Assembly: GCA_009731375.1 (NCBI GenBank)
Contig: BJOX01000311.1
Location: forward strand, 289,204 to 320,515
Direction of reading: 5' to 3'
Length of the DNA: 31,312 nt
From: Paulinella micropora
Taxonomy: Eukaryota; Cercozoa; Imbricatea; Euglyphida
Shown here in pieces: positions 8,415 through 18,248 of this stretch. Positions within the stretch are counted from its first letter, which is position 1, and every line of letters starts with the position of its first letter. Below the pieces are notes generated by a model that was given only the letters and a program-made list of their open reading frames with translations, was not told where the DNA came from and ran no database searches. Position numbers and translations under genes: made by a program.

Positions 8415-11400
8415 TTACGCCGGCGGCGCCTGGGGGGCCGGCGCGTGGGGCCTGGGCTGGGCCGCGCCGCGCAGGAGCTGGATGAGGGAGTGTCGCTTGG
8501 AGGTCCTGGGCCGCGCGGGCCGCGCGGCCCGCGGTGGCTGCGCCGCGACGGACAGCCCGCCCGCGTGGGCTACGAGCCCGTACTCGGTCGAGTCATCTAG
8601 CTGCGTGAAGCTCTGCTGCAGGTAGGGCCGCCAGGTCGCGAGTTCGGGGCAGAGAGCCAACTCCTGCTCCCAGCAGGCGGACTCGTCGGCCGCGCGCCGC
8701 ATGGCCTCGTGCAGCGCCACGACGAAGCGGGCCAGCATGGCGGGCGGCAGGCAGTCGCGCAGCTGCGGCAGCAGCTCGCCCCACGTGACCTGGCCCTCGG
8801 GTGACGCCGACGCGCACTCGTCGGGGAACAGGGCGCGCAGCCCCTGCTCGCCTTGCAACGAGTACAGCAGCCACAGGTCCCGCTCGGGCTCTGCTGCAGG
8901 CGCTGGAGCTGGCGGGGCAGGCCGGCACTGCAGGCCACCACCGTCTCGGCGTAGGGATGGAGCGGGCAGCGCGGGTCGGCGTGCCACACCCCCTCCCCCT
9001 CGGGGCGGGCGCGCTCCCACACGGCCTCCAGCCACCGGCCGAGCCACTGCGGGGCGCCCAGGGGGCCAAGCAGGGCCGCCAGGGCCGACGAGCCATCCAG
9101 CGGGCGCCGGCCGCGGCCGTCCGCGGGCGCCGCCCCGGCCGCGGCGGGGGGTTTCCTCGCGCAGCCGTGGGTCCACGACCACGAGCCAACCGGCCACGAG
9201 GAGCGCTAGCAGCACCTTGCCCTCCTCGTCCTGCCACAGGCCGGCGGGCGCGCCACGTGTCCGGCCGGCCGGGGCGCTCCGCAGGGCCCCGCCGTGCAGC
9301 AGCTGCCGCAGCAGCAGGCACAACAAGGGCTCCAGGCGCAGGCGCCGGGGCGCGGTGTCCGCGCCGGGCTGGTACACGACGAGCGCGCGCGGCAGGAAGC
9401 CGCCCGCCCCGCGCGGATCGGCGCCGCGGGCCCGGGCCAGCAAGGCCAGGAGCAGCAGCGACGACGTGCAGGCCGAGTGCCGCGCCAGAAAGTCGGTGAG
9501 CCCGGACGCGGCCAGCCACGCGCCCACGCCCAGCCGCAGCCCCGTGCGTTCGGCCAGCGTGGCCAGCAGCTGCTGGCCCCCCGCGGGCAGGTGCTGCTGC
9601 ACCACGTGGTCCAGCACCGTCGGCTGCCCGAGCCACTGCCAGGCGGCGTGGCACGACAGCGCCGGGGGGCGGGCCAGCTCCTTGTACAGCGAGGCCCGGA
9701 AGGCGCGGGCCGCCGACGCGGCCAGCAGCAGCTGCTTCAGCACGAGCTGCGTGTGCAGCACTAGCTGGGCGCGCGCGTGCGCGTCGCGGCCGAGGGACAC
9801 GAGCGAGGCGGGCCCGGCGTGGGGCGGCAGCAGGCGCAGCAGCAGCCGCAGGTGTTCCTTCGGGGTCGCGTCCCCCGGCCCCAGCCAGCCGTCCAGCCTG
9901 GCCTGGAAGACCAGGGTTTGCAGCGTCTCGTCGGCGAAGCCGTCGCCCGCGGCCTGCAGCGCGAACAGGACCCGCAGCACCACGTCGGTGGCTAGGGCGG
10001 ACGCGCGGCGCAGGGTCGCGCCGCGGTGGCCGGCCAGCTGCGCCCTCAGCCACACGCCCACGAGGCCCTCGGACTCGGCCGACGGCAGCCGCAGCAGGCT
10101 CTGCAGGTCCGAGTACAGCCCGCGCTGCAGGGGCAGCAGGTCGGAGGGCGCCTCGCGGTCGAGCCAGAACACGAGCAACAACTCGAGCAGGCACACCCGC
10201 AGCTCCACGCCCGCGTACAGCGTGTCTAGCGGCAAGAGCAGGCGGGTGTCGTCCCACTGCACGTCCAGGCCGGCCCACCAGCCGCGCAGGGCCGGCAGCG
10301 CCGGGTCGGGGCCGCGCTTGGCGCCCGGGGGGCCCTGGCGCTGCAGGCGCCACAACTTGAGCTCTAGCTCGCGCGCGCTGTCGGACGCGCGGGGCGCCCC
10401 CCCCCGGGCCCGCCCGCCGCGCAGCAGCCGCCCACCAGCACCCCGGCCGGCAGCGGGCCCGCGAGCGCGGCGCGCCAGTCGAGCGCGTGCCGCTGCTGCG
10501 CCGCGGCCACGGCCCGGGCGGCTTCTTCGCCCGCCAGCAGCACCTCGGTGGCGCCCGCGCCGGGGGCCCCCCCTTCCGCCGCCCGCTGCAGGAACTCGGC
10601 CAGGAGCTTCTCCCAGTCGCTGCCACGCTGCACCTCGGACAGCTGCAGCCGCGTGGCCCCCTCCGCCTGGATCGTATCCTCGCAGCGCGCGGCCTCGTGC
10701 TTGCCCGGCTGCGACGCACACAGCGCGGCCGGCACTAGGTGCGCCACCACCCAGGCCAGCGCGGCCAGGCTCAGCAGCCGGCTGGTCAGGGACACGTAGG
10801 CCAGCTCGTCCTGGACCTCGGGGCTGTGCGCCAGGGGGGCGAGCACCAGCAGCAGCGATTTGCTCAGGTTGCAGACCCAGGACACGCGCACGCGCCACGG
10901 GCAGTGTTGCACGCCCGTCACGTACGCCAGCAGCTGGGCCAGCCACACCCACAGGTCGACCGCATCTACGACCAGGACCCACGCCGCCGCGCCGGGCAGG
11001 CTGGACACCGCGGCCAGCACCGTGCCCAACGCCAGCGCGCCCACGCCCAACACCGGCACCGCCGGGTGCCAACCGAGCAGCCAGGCGGGCAGTGGCTGGC
11101 GGTACACGCAACCCAGCTGCAGCAGGTACGACTGCAGCAGGCAGGCGCCCAGGCGCGTGTAGGCCCAGCCGCCCAGCAGCCAGGCGTACGTGCGCCCGAT
11201 CTCGCCCGCGGGCCAGGCGCCCCCCCGGCCGGCCCCGAAGGCCAGGTCCACACACAGCCAGCGCTGGCCCGCCAGCCAGCACGCCTGCGCCAGGCACTGC
11301 AGGGCCCACCATCCGGCGCTGAGCTTGTACACCAGGGCCCGCACGTGCCGCGGCGACCGTTGGTGCGCCGCGTACACGCAGCCGAGGACCAGCGTCGCCA

Positions 11401-11503
11401 CCGACCACACCAGCGCGCTGTGGACTAGGCACTCCTGGAAGGGGGCCATGGGCACCGGCACGGGATGAGGCTCGCTCGGGTTATGCGGGGCTCCCGACAC
11501 CAT
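8415..11503 (-). CDS. Multi-pass (about 7 TM) membrane protein with long helical cytoplasmic-type tail; three apparent frameshifts
   Basis: The start is either ATG 11503 (MVSGAPHN) or ATG 11449 (MAPFQECL). The first about 270 residues contain six to seven hydrophobic segments, including SALVWSVATLVLGCVY, WWALQCLAQACWLAG, LGACLLQSYLLQLG, AVPVLGVGALALGTVLAA, DLWVWLAQLLAYVTG, SLLLVLAPLA and LLSLAALAWVVAHLV. About 700 residues of Leu/Ala/Arg-rich helical sequence follow. Breaks: (1) at the C9 run 10397-10405, where the membrane frame passes into the long tail frame; (2) between about 9105 and 9151 (G6 run), into a frame reading L-G-A-P-Q-W-L-G-R-W-L-E-A-V-W-E; (3) near 8880-8900, back again to D-L-W-L-L-Y-S-L-Q-G. 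Breaks 2 and 3 compensate. Together this gives a protein of about 1000 residues ending at TAA 8415. A receptor-like role is possible from topology only; no family motif recognised. Confidence 0.6.
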
Positions 11504-11747
11504 CCTCTGTTTGGGTTTACCCAGCGCGGGCGGACGGGCGCCTGCCGGGCAGGGGCCTGTGGCCCGAGGAGGGAGGGAAGAAGGAAGAGAAACCCCCCTT
11601 CGGGGGAGCTGCGGGGGGGGAGAGGGGAGGCCGCCGCCCCTCCCCTTCTCCCTCCCCTTCTCCCTCCCTGGCACGCGGCCTGGCTCGCAGGAGGTAGAAC
11701 AACCACCGGTTTGCTTACCCTAAAACTGAACTCTTAAGGGGAGGGCT

Positions 11748-13370
11748 ATGGCAGATACGTCCCCCAAGAGAGCGAACCTAGCAGCACACTCACCAACTGA
11801 AACATGTATATATTGCCTGGACTGCTCACCCGATGAACGAAAACGGCTTGCACCTTGTTTCACTGGCAAGCATTGCCAACTGCAGACTGCATTTGGTAGG
11901 CGAACCGTTGTTTACCTCTACTTGCAAACACAGAACCCCCTCCGAGTAGACCGAGCTGCTCTAAGATTGATGGGCGAGACGTTACAGCGCGACGCAGCGT
12001 CAGGCTTAGAAGTAGTGGCGGTCGTCGGTCTAAGCCAGACCGCCGACGGGCCTGGAATTGTTGCACGGGCACCCGGCAGACTCTTCGACTACACCGACAC
12101 GTATGTGAAGCAGTCTACGGATAGTGTTCTAGCCAAGTACCGCGTGCTTAGCACTATAGTCTACAATCTGCAAAAGGGCTGTGCACACCATGGTGGTACA
12201 CTGTGGCTGCTGCGACCTCGCCGCGATGGTACACTGTACCTGCTGCCAAATTCTCAACTTCCTAACGACCGCGAGCGACCCGCTGAGGAGGCTACTGATT
12301 TGGCAGAGGAGCTTGAAAAGCTGCTCTGGGCGAAGTTGAACAAAGACTTTGGCACAGAAGACCCCGAGTTCCCCTCGGGAAAGGACGCGGGGCAGATCCT
12401 GTTCTCTGCGCAGCAAAGACTGTGGTGCTACGGCCGCCACACGTTACACCCCGGATACGTGTCGCGCATGTCCCGGTCGTTTTCTACGCAACAGACCTGT
12501 GAAGTTGCAATCAGTTGTGACGAAGAAGACTATCCGCCCCCCTTGTCTGAATCCAAAGAGGACAGGCAACTGTTTTGTTTACTCGCCCTGCTGCCCATCC
12601 TGAACCCTCTGCCATGTTTCACAGTAACAGAGGTTAATGTCGAGATAAAATCGGCATACGGTTGGCAAGGCTTTCTAGACCAGTGCCTCGAGAGATACCC
12701 CGCGTTGGCCACAATAGAGCTCAGAAGCTCCCAAGAATTGATCGCGCAAGAAAGACACTTCGAGGTCGGCCGCTGCTTTCCTCGCAGTGTGCTAAAAGAT
12801 ACAAACCTAAGACTGAAAGGGCTGCAGACGGTGGCGTGGTCCTGGACGCCAGGCATGGTTAAGCCAACACTGGCGATCAGGGATAGTATGTTTTTGTCCC
12901 AGATCACGCTGTGCCCCCCGGCGCAGTGGCAGCCCGACACAGAGTGCACTGTCGAAATAACAGATGTTGGTCGATATTGTGACGGCGGAGGTGCAGATCA
13001 ACCTGGACGGACGATCACCATCACGTCGGAACCGCCGGGCAGCAAGCTTCCGAAACTGATTATTCGGGTTATACCGCCAGAATGTCTTGATCATATTAAC
13101 TTTGATCCTGCGAAGCACAAGGATAGGGTGTTGAAGTTCCAGTCACTCCGTACGCCGTACATACTCATCGCAAGTGATACGAAGGAATATCCAGACTTCT
13201 TCAAGAAGAGCCAGATTGTTGATATTGTCCTAGACGACGTCAGAAGCGGTATTCCCGGCCAGCCAACGCAAACGGAGGCTCACTATATGCGCTTGAGAAA
13301 CAACAGGTGTGGTCTGGCCCTCACAGAATGCGAAGAGGTTGGTGCTAGTACGGAGGGAAGATTGTTATGA
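11748..13370 (+). CDS. Unrecognised 540-residue protein with Cys-rich N-terminus
   Basis: Intact frame ATG 11748 to TGA 13368-13370, with a clear 3' end (AATAAA 66 nt after the stop). Residues 20-45 hold a Cys cluster (C-I-Y-C-L-D-C...C-F-T-G-K-H-C) that could bind zinc. The middle is mixed alpha/beta. Residues about 365-530 look beta-rich (E-C-T-V-E-I-T-D-V-G, T-I-T-I-T-S-E, K-L-I-I-R-V-I-P, P-Y-I-L-I-A-S-D). No signal peptide or membrane segment. The coding sequence is clearly less GC-rich than the genes on either side and uses many A/T-ending codons. Divergent from the membrane-protein gene on the left (about 245-300 bp between starts) and convergent with the next gene. Function unknown. 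Confidence 0.85.
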   Translation: MADTSPKRANLAAHSPTETCIYCLDCSPDERKRLAPCFTGKHCQLQTAFGRRTVVYLYLQTQNPLRVDRAALRLMGETLQRDAASGLEVVAVVGLSQTADGPGIVARAPGRLFDYTDTYVKQSTDSVLAKYRVLSTIVYNLQKGCAHHGGTLWLLRPRRDGTLYLLPNSQLPNDRERPAEEATDLAEELEKLLWAKLNKDFGTEDPEFPSGKDAGQILFSAQQRLWCYGRHTLHPGYVSRMSRSFSTQQTCEVAISCDEEDYPPPLSESKEDRQLFCLLALLPILNPLPCFTVTEVNVEIKSAYGWQGFLDQCLERYPALATIELRSSQELIAQERHFEVGRCFPRSVLKDTNLRLKGLQTVAWSWTPGMVKPTLAIRDSMFLSQITLCPPAQWQPDTECTVEITDVGRYCDGGGADQPGRTITITSEPPGSKLPKLIIRVIPPECLDHINFDPAKHKDRVLKFQSLRTPYILIASDTKEYPDFFKKSQIVDIVLDDVRSGIPGQPTQTEAHYMRLRNNRCGLALTECEEVGASTEGRLL

Positions 13371-13435
13371 AGACGAAGACCGTCTAGCATAAGAAGGCTA
13401 GGAATTACCTACCACTGCTTTCTGCCGTTGGCATA

Positions 13436-13441
13436 AATAAA
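13436..13441 (+). terminator. Poly(A) signal AATAAA of the 11748-13370 gene
   Basis: Canonical AATAAA 66 nt after the stop, followed 5 nt later by a small perfect hairpin and then a T8 run within GCCGTTTTTTTTCTTGTG, which fits a U/GU-rich downstream element. Confidence 0.8.
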
Positions 13442-13445
13442 GAAT

Positions 13446-13460
13446 GCTATTAGTAATAGC
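13446..13460 (+). terminator. 15-nt palindrome after the poly(A) signal
   Basis: GCTATTAGTAATAGC is a perfect inverted repeat (7-bp arms, 1-nt centre) lying between AATAAA and a T8 run. It could act in 3'-end formation; a role is inferred only from position. Confidence 0.5.
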
Positions 13461-13838
13461 GCCGTTTTTTTTCTTGTGTTGCTGATTATTTGGAAGGGGG
13501 GGGTAGTCCACCTGCGAAGAGCATCCTCCGGCCGCTAGTATGTTTCCCGGTACTTAACGCCAGCACAGACTATTCTCCTGACCAGGACATTTGGCACACA
13601 GCCGAAGAGAGGGGGAGAAGGAATTTTCTTTTTTTCTTTTTTAGCCGGTGAGAGGGGGAAAACACTAGGGGCTATTACAATCCCCGAGGAAGCACGTGCG
13701 GAGGCTCTCAAATTCGAAACCTGGGCTGTGATTACACAACACGGTAGGCCGTTGCAAGTGCAAGCGGCAGTTCCTATGGGCCAGCCCACCGGAAGAAGGA
13801 ACACGCGTGTGGAACATTGTGGCACCGCGGTAGCCCAG

Positions 13839-13844
13839 TTTATT
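13839..13844 (-). terminator. Poly(A) signal (AATAAA on minus) of the 13859-14311 gene
   Basis: TTTATT on the plus strand reads AATAAA on the minus strand, 15 nt downstream of the minus-strand stop at 13859-13861. The 13461-13838 interval between this and the convergent gene carries a G9 run near 13497 and a long pyrimidine tract at about 13624-13646 but no supported gene. Confidence 0.75.
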
Positions 13845-13858
13845 AGTGGCACCGCACC

Positions 13859-14311
13859 TCAGGCTTGGTGTTCCTTACGAAGGGAGAAACCACAGGCGCA
13901 ACCACCGTCCGCCGGCAGGAGCTCTTGGCACAGCGGGCCAGCGCACTTTTGCCATGCGCACGTCTGGCAGCCCGACTTTCTGGTTTCTTGCAGCCTTTGC
14001 AACGCGGCCAGAGCTAAGGCGCGGGCCCCGACCAGGACCTTGGCTAGCTGTAGGCTGGCGGCCCGGAGCTCTATCAGCGTCTCTGCACTGTTCATGGCTT
14101 CAAGCAGTCCGGCCAGCGCCTCCTCGGTCAGTGCGCACTCATTGAAGTAGCTAATGCACGCATGGCGCTGTGCGCACCACGCCGGGTTCGAGACCTGCAC
14201 GTCTCCACGCCGCACCAGGGCAAACATGGGCACTCGCTCGTCGCGCTTTCTCTTGGGCGCGGTCGTAGTCGGCGCTCCGCCACCCTTAGTCGCTTCACCT
14301 CCCTCGGCCAT
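13859..14311 (-). CDS. Small Cys-rich protein, possible zinc-binding C-terminus
   Basis: ATG 14311 to TGA 13859, 150 residues. Residues 1-35 are polar with a basic K-R-K-R-D-E-R stretch (possible nuclear signal). Residues about 55-110 are helical and Ala/Leu-rich (A-L-T-E-E-A-L-A-G-L-L-E-A-M). The last 35 residues carry a Cys cluster: C-Q-T-C-A-W-Q-K-C...C-Q-E-L-L...C-A-C-G-F. The paired C-x2-C and C-x-C pattern suggests a metal site. Intact, with its own poly(A) signal. The start region is followed upstream by C-runs and a 511-N gap, so the promoter is mostly missing. Family not recognised. Confidence 0.75.
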   Translation of the reverse strand: MAEGGEATKGGGAPTTTAPKRKRDERVPMFALVRRGDVQVSNPAWCAQRHACISYFNECALTEEALAGLLEAMNSAETLIELRAASLQLAKVLVGARALALAALQRLQETRKSGCQTCAWQKCAGPLCQELLPADGGCACGFSLRKEHQA

Positions 14312-14413
14312 GGCACCGCTAGCTGTACCCCTGCAAGCCAGAGAGCACGTTCACGGCGCCTTCGTGGCCCTCGCCCGCCCAACCGCCCCCCCCCCCCCCC
14401 CCCCCCCCCCCCG

Positions 14414-14447
<34 letters not shown>

Positions 14448-14958
14448 NNNNNNNNNNNNNNNNNNNNNNNNNNNNNNNNNNNNNNNNNNNNNNNNNNNNN
14501 NNNNNNNNNNNNNNNNNNNNNNNNNNNNNNNNNNNNNNNNNNNNNNNNNNNNNNNNNNNNNNNNNNNNNNNNNNNNNNNNNNNNNNNNNNNNNNNNNNNN
14601 NNNNNNNNNNNNNNNNNNNNNNNNNNNNNNNNNNNNNNNNNNNNNNNNNNNNNNNNNNNNNNNNNNNNNNNNNNNNNNNNNNNNNNNNNNNNNNNNNNNN
14701 NNNNNNNNNNNNNNNNNNNNNNNNNNNNNNNNNNNNNNNNNNNNNNNNNNNNNNNNNNNNNNNNNNNNNNNNNNNNNNNNNNNNNNNNNNNNNNNNNNNN
14801 NNNNNNNNNNNNNNNNNNNNNNNNNNNNNNNNNNNNNNNNNNNNNNNNNNNNNNNNNNNNNNNNNNNNNNNNNNNNNNNNNNNNNNNNNNNNNNNNNNNN
14901 NNNNNNNNNNNNNNNNNNNNNNNNNNNNNNNNNNNNNNNNNNNNNNNNNNNNNNNNNN
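14448..14958. other. Assembly gap (511 N) beside C tracts
   Basis: The sequence from about 14388 to 14447 is almost pure C, then 511 N. The gap hides the start of the next plus-strand gene and probably the promoter of the minus-strand gene ending at 14311. Confidence 0.95.
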
Positions 14959-16562
14959 AGGACGCGGCCCTGCCTGACCTAGACTCGCTGTCGGCCGGCG
15001 TGGCGCAGCAACAGCAAGCGCGGGACGGCCAGCGCGCGCTGTTGGAGTTCAACTACTATACCCGCCACGAAGTCTTCCGTCGCAGCTTCAATCCCGTGGT
15101 GGAGACCTAGTGTCCGTGGCCGACCTGCCCCGCGAGCTCCAGGCGCAGTTTGGTGACCCCGACTGCTTCTTCTTCTATGCCAACAACCCCGCGTACGAAT
15201 CTTTGGATACCGACTACCTGCGTGACTGGCTGTGCCGCGTCGTAGAGGTGCCCGGACCCCCGGCGAGGCAGCAAGTGGTGTTCGAGCGCTTTCTGGAGCC
15301 ACGGGGCGTGACCAACCTCTCGACGAAGAGGCAGCTGGACCGCAAGCTCGGCAAGGAAGTGGATACGGTGCAGATGATTTACCACGGCCGGCGCGGGGCC
15401 TTTGGGCGCCGCGGCTTCCTGACGCCGCCGGGCGTGCTCAGCGAGGTCTGCGTGTGGGAGTCCACGGCCGTCAAGGACGCCGGCGAGCTCCGACAGCTGG
15501 GCGAAGACGCGCAGGGCACGTACGGCATGGACAAGCACTTCTTCCACCGGTACGCCACCAACCCAGAAGAGCACTGCCGCAAGCGGGACTGCATCATGCG
15601 CGTGATCGGGCTCAGCTCGGAGGCGACGCCCGTCATCGTGCGGGGAGACGGCGCGNNNNNNNNNNATCATCGTGCAGGGAGACGGCGCGGAGGACGACGT
15701 CCCCCTGGTGGTGTCGTGCACTCCCCTGGGCGAGAGCTACCAGGTCAACCCGCTGCAGGTCTTGTTCACGCTGTACCTCGAGTTCCTGCGCATGGCGCTG
15801 CCGGTGCGGCTGCTACAAGAGCCCAAGTACGCTCCCCTGGCGCGCCAAGCCATGCCGTACCTGTTCCGCCGCCTCACGGAGCTCAACCGGACGCGGGGGG
15901 GCAAGAACCTCCGGGCGGACGGGACGTTCGAGCCCGAGACGTACGACCTGCTGCGGGAGGACCTGGTGCGGATGAAGGACCTGGAGGCCAACGAGACGGA
16001 CGAGGCGCAGCTGCAGGGCAGCTTCCACAAGTACAGCAACAGCGGCGGCACCTACTACCTGCCCGACCCCGTCGCGCTGGGGCCCAACGGCAAGCCGCGC
16101 CTGACGCTCCGCTCGCAAACCAAGTTCGCCATCAACCTGTGATTCAAGAACTCGGGCTACACCAGGATCGCGGTGAGGAATATGCGGGACGACAACCAGT
16201 TTCCCGTCGACGAGCAGGTGGCGCGCGCCATCGTCGCGCCCGGGACGGTCGCCTCCCTCAAGGCCTACGTCCGCTTCACGTTCCACAAGGAGGCCAGCGG
16301 TATGTTCAATACGCGCATGCAGCCCGAGGAGGTCTTCGTGTTCGACACTTCCATGAAGAACCGCCGGGGTGGCTCGCTGCTGCCCGCTAGCACGGGTGTG
16401 CCGGGATACAAGAAGGGGCGGGTAGACGTGGGTGTCTGGGAGGGGCCGCGGCCCGCGTACCCGCTGCTGCTGTCCAGCGCCAGCTCCAGTGGACCCTCGG
16501 TCATTGAACTTTCGCCAGATGAGCTCGAGGCCGAGGAGCAGCTGGCGCGCGAGTGCTGCTAG
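14959..16562 (+). CDS. Unrecognised large protein, 5' end in gap, with frame breaks
   Basis: Three pieces read as one protein. Piece 1 (14959-15110) ends at TAG just where the next frame opens (15110-15655), so a one-base indel there would join N-P-V-V-E-T to S-V-A-D-L-P. Piece 2 runs into a 10-N gap whose flanks repeat each other, so the gap is probably false and the coding continuous. Piece 3 (15666-16142) ends at TGA 16140-16142, but the same frame stays open and coding-like to TAG 16560-16562 (F-K-N-S-G-Y-T-R-I). The protein is polar and soluble, rich in Y/F-x-P and D-x-D words, with a Ser- then Glu-rich tail (S-P-D-E-L-E-A-E-E-Q-L). No membrane segment or known motif. A structural or capsid-associated protein is possible in a viral context, but nothing shows it. 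Confidence 0.6.
15656..15665. other. 10-N gap with overlapping flanks (probably false gap)
   Basis: TCATCGTGCGGGGAGACGGC-type sequence before the gap recurs immediately after it with two or three single-base differences (G to A). This is what two overlapping contig ends look like when they were joined instead of merged. Confidence 0.75.
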
Positions 16563-16626
16563 CTCTCGGCCGGGCACAGGGGCCGCCCTCGCGGTGGACA
16601 GGAAGGCTGTGGAGCAGAGGTTGGCC

Positions 16627-16635
16627 TTTATTAAA
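16627..16635. terminator. Bidirectional poly(A) motif TTTATTAAA
   Basis: ATTAAA on plus (16630-16635), 68 nt after the stop of the 14959-16562 gene, overlaps AATAAA on minus (16627-16632). The minus-strand gene arriving from the right stops at 17132, so it would use this or a signal lost in the gap at 16794-16836. Confidence 0.65.
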
Positions 16636-16793
16636 AAGCAAAACAGGCCGATGGCCAAGGAGAGGGGAGATGAGCGTGCCCTGAAGCCCCGGGTCGGGAG
16701 CCGGCCGGGTGAGTGTGCGGGGTGCCGGGGGCAAGAGTAGCGGTAACTCCGGGGGGGGGGAGGGGGGGGGGGGGGCCCCCCCCCCGGGGGGGG

Positions 16794-16836
16794 NNNNNNN
16801 NNNNNNNNNNNNNNNNNNNNNNNNNNNNNNNNNNNN
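16794..16836. other. Assembly gap (43 N) inside a G/C-tract cluster
   Basis: Immediately left of the gap: G10-A-G14-C10-G8 (16751-16793), a sequence that can fold on itself and form quadruplexes. Confidence 0.95.
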
Positions 16837-17131
16837 CCCCTCGCGCGCTCTGGCACTGGCCGTGTGACGACGACGAGGCCCGCTGTTGCACGCTGTTGTT
16901 CCGTGCGCTGCCCGGGCCCTCCCGGCGCGCAACCGGTGCAGGCCAGAAACATTTGCTGGGTAGCTGGTTGGCCGGCGCGGTTTTTAATTAATGAATGCTA
17001 ACTCTCGGCTGCGCACCAGACAGGCGCGTGGAACGGGGGGGAGGGGGGGACCAGCGACCTCTGGCCTCCCTACCCGGCGACTCCCGGGCTTGGCGGCTGG
17101 GCCGAAAGCCCAGACCAGCGTGTCCACAGTA

Positions 17132-17673
17132 TTATACGTCGTCGTCGTCGTCAGTATCGCTCATAGGCTCCTCTGGGTTCTTCCTCTCCGCCTTGCCTCT
17201 TTGTTTGCGTTTGGTGCGCTGAGCGCGTTGCTCGCCAGGAGGAACGTTCGAGGAAGAAGAGGCGCTGGAGGAGGAACTGCCGCGTGCAGCACCCTGTTGT
17301 AGCCCGCTGGGAGCGCTCGAGGAAGAAGCACCGTGGAACCTGACGGGCGCGCCGGATGAAGAGGAAGCGCTGGACGAAGAAGAAGCTGCCCCGCCCCTGG
17401 CACTAGAGGAAGACGAAGACGGCGCCTCGGAAGGATACGGCCAGGCAGCGACCTCTTCGCGCGGATGCACCCAGGGGGCTTTACCTTCCTCGTACCCGTG
17501 CTCCACGAGGTCGCCAAAGACAGTACCGTGCATGTCCCAATCGAACAGGGGGTCGACCTCTGCAATGCCCAGAGCTTCCCTCATCTGCAGCACGGTCTTC
17601 CCTGCACACAGGCACACGTACGGCCAAAACATCGGTCACTGCACGAGACAACCACCAGGTCCCAAGGGGGTCC
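17132..17673 (-). CDS. C-terminal part of zinc-ribbon/Ser-rich protein (left of the 575-N gap)
   Basis: Coding-like frame ending at 17132. It begins with G-K-T-V-L-Q-M-R-E-A-L-G-I, then D-P-L-F-D-W-D-M-H-G, followed by long poly-Ser blocks mixed with Ala/Gly/Pro, a basic patch (K-R-K-Q-R-G-K-A-E-R-K, probable nuclear signal) and a final acidic S-D-T-D-D-D-D-D-V. The frame is closed by a stop a few codons upstream of an ATG at 17632. Just before G-K-T-V, the minus strand reads a pyrimidine/GT-rich stretch ending TGTGCAG, which could be a splice acceptor with the exon starting at about 17601. Most simply this is the same gene as 18249-19661, across the gap, which also shows Ser-rich runs. Whether an intron lies in the gap cannot be seen. 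Confidence 0.6.
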
Positions 17674-18248
17674 NNNNNNNNNNNNNNNNNNNNNNNNNNN
17701 NNNNNNNNNNNNNNNNNNNNNNNNNNNNNNNNNNNNNNNNNNNNNNNNNNNNNNNNNNNNNNNNNNNNNNNNNNNNNNNNNNNNNNNNNNNNNNNNNNNN
17801 NNNNNNNNNNNNNNNNNNNNNNNNNNNNNNNNNNNNNNNNNNNNNNNNNNNNNNNNNNNNNNNNNNNNNNNNNNNNNNNNNNNNNNNNNNNNNNNNNNNN
17901 NNNNNNNNNNNNNNNNNNNNNNNNNNNNNNNNNNNNNNNNNNNNNNNNNNNNNNNNNNNNNNNNNNNNNNNNNNNNNNNNNNNNNNNNNNNNNNNNNNNN
18001 NNNNNNNNNNNNNNNNNNNNNNNNNNNNNNNNNNNNNNNNNNNNNNNNNNNNNNNNNNNNNNNNNNNNNNNNNNNNNNNNNNNNNNNNNNNNNNNNNNNN
18101 NNNNNNNNNNNNNNNNNNNNNNNNNNNNNNNNNNNNNNNNNNNNNNNNNNNNNNNNNNNNNNNNNNNNNNNNNNNNNNNNNNNNNNNNNNNNNNNNNNNN
18201 NNNNNNNNNNNNNNNNNNNNNNNNNNNNNNNNNNNNNNNNNNNNNNNN
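17674..18248. other. Assembly gap (575 N) followed by G21
   Basis: Interrupts the minus-strand zinc-ribbon/Ser-rich gene. A G21 run (18249-18269) abuts it on the right and translates as a poly-Pro stretch on the minus strand, which may not be genuine coding. Confidence 0.95.

Noticed and set aside
8593-10719. 708-codon minus-strand frame
   Set aside because: Arg/Ala-rich third frame of the membrane-protein gene, without conserved features.
8701-11322. Very long open frame on the plus strand opposite the membrane-protein gene
   Set aside because: Arg/Ala/Pro/Ser-rich shadow typical of the opposite strand of GC-rich coding DNA; no motif, and the minus strand carries the hydrophobic segments.
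13640-14150. Plus-strand open frame preceded by a pyrimidine tract and AG, like an exon after a splice acceptor
   Set aside because: Its second half is antisense to the small Cys-rich gene and no donor or continuation is visible; the first 60 codons look mildly coding-like but are not enough.
6177-16142. Alternative genetic code with TGA as Trp
   Set aside because: TGA ends intact genes here (13368-13370 and 13859-13861), and frameshifts are as common as in-frame stops, so error or decay is simpler.
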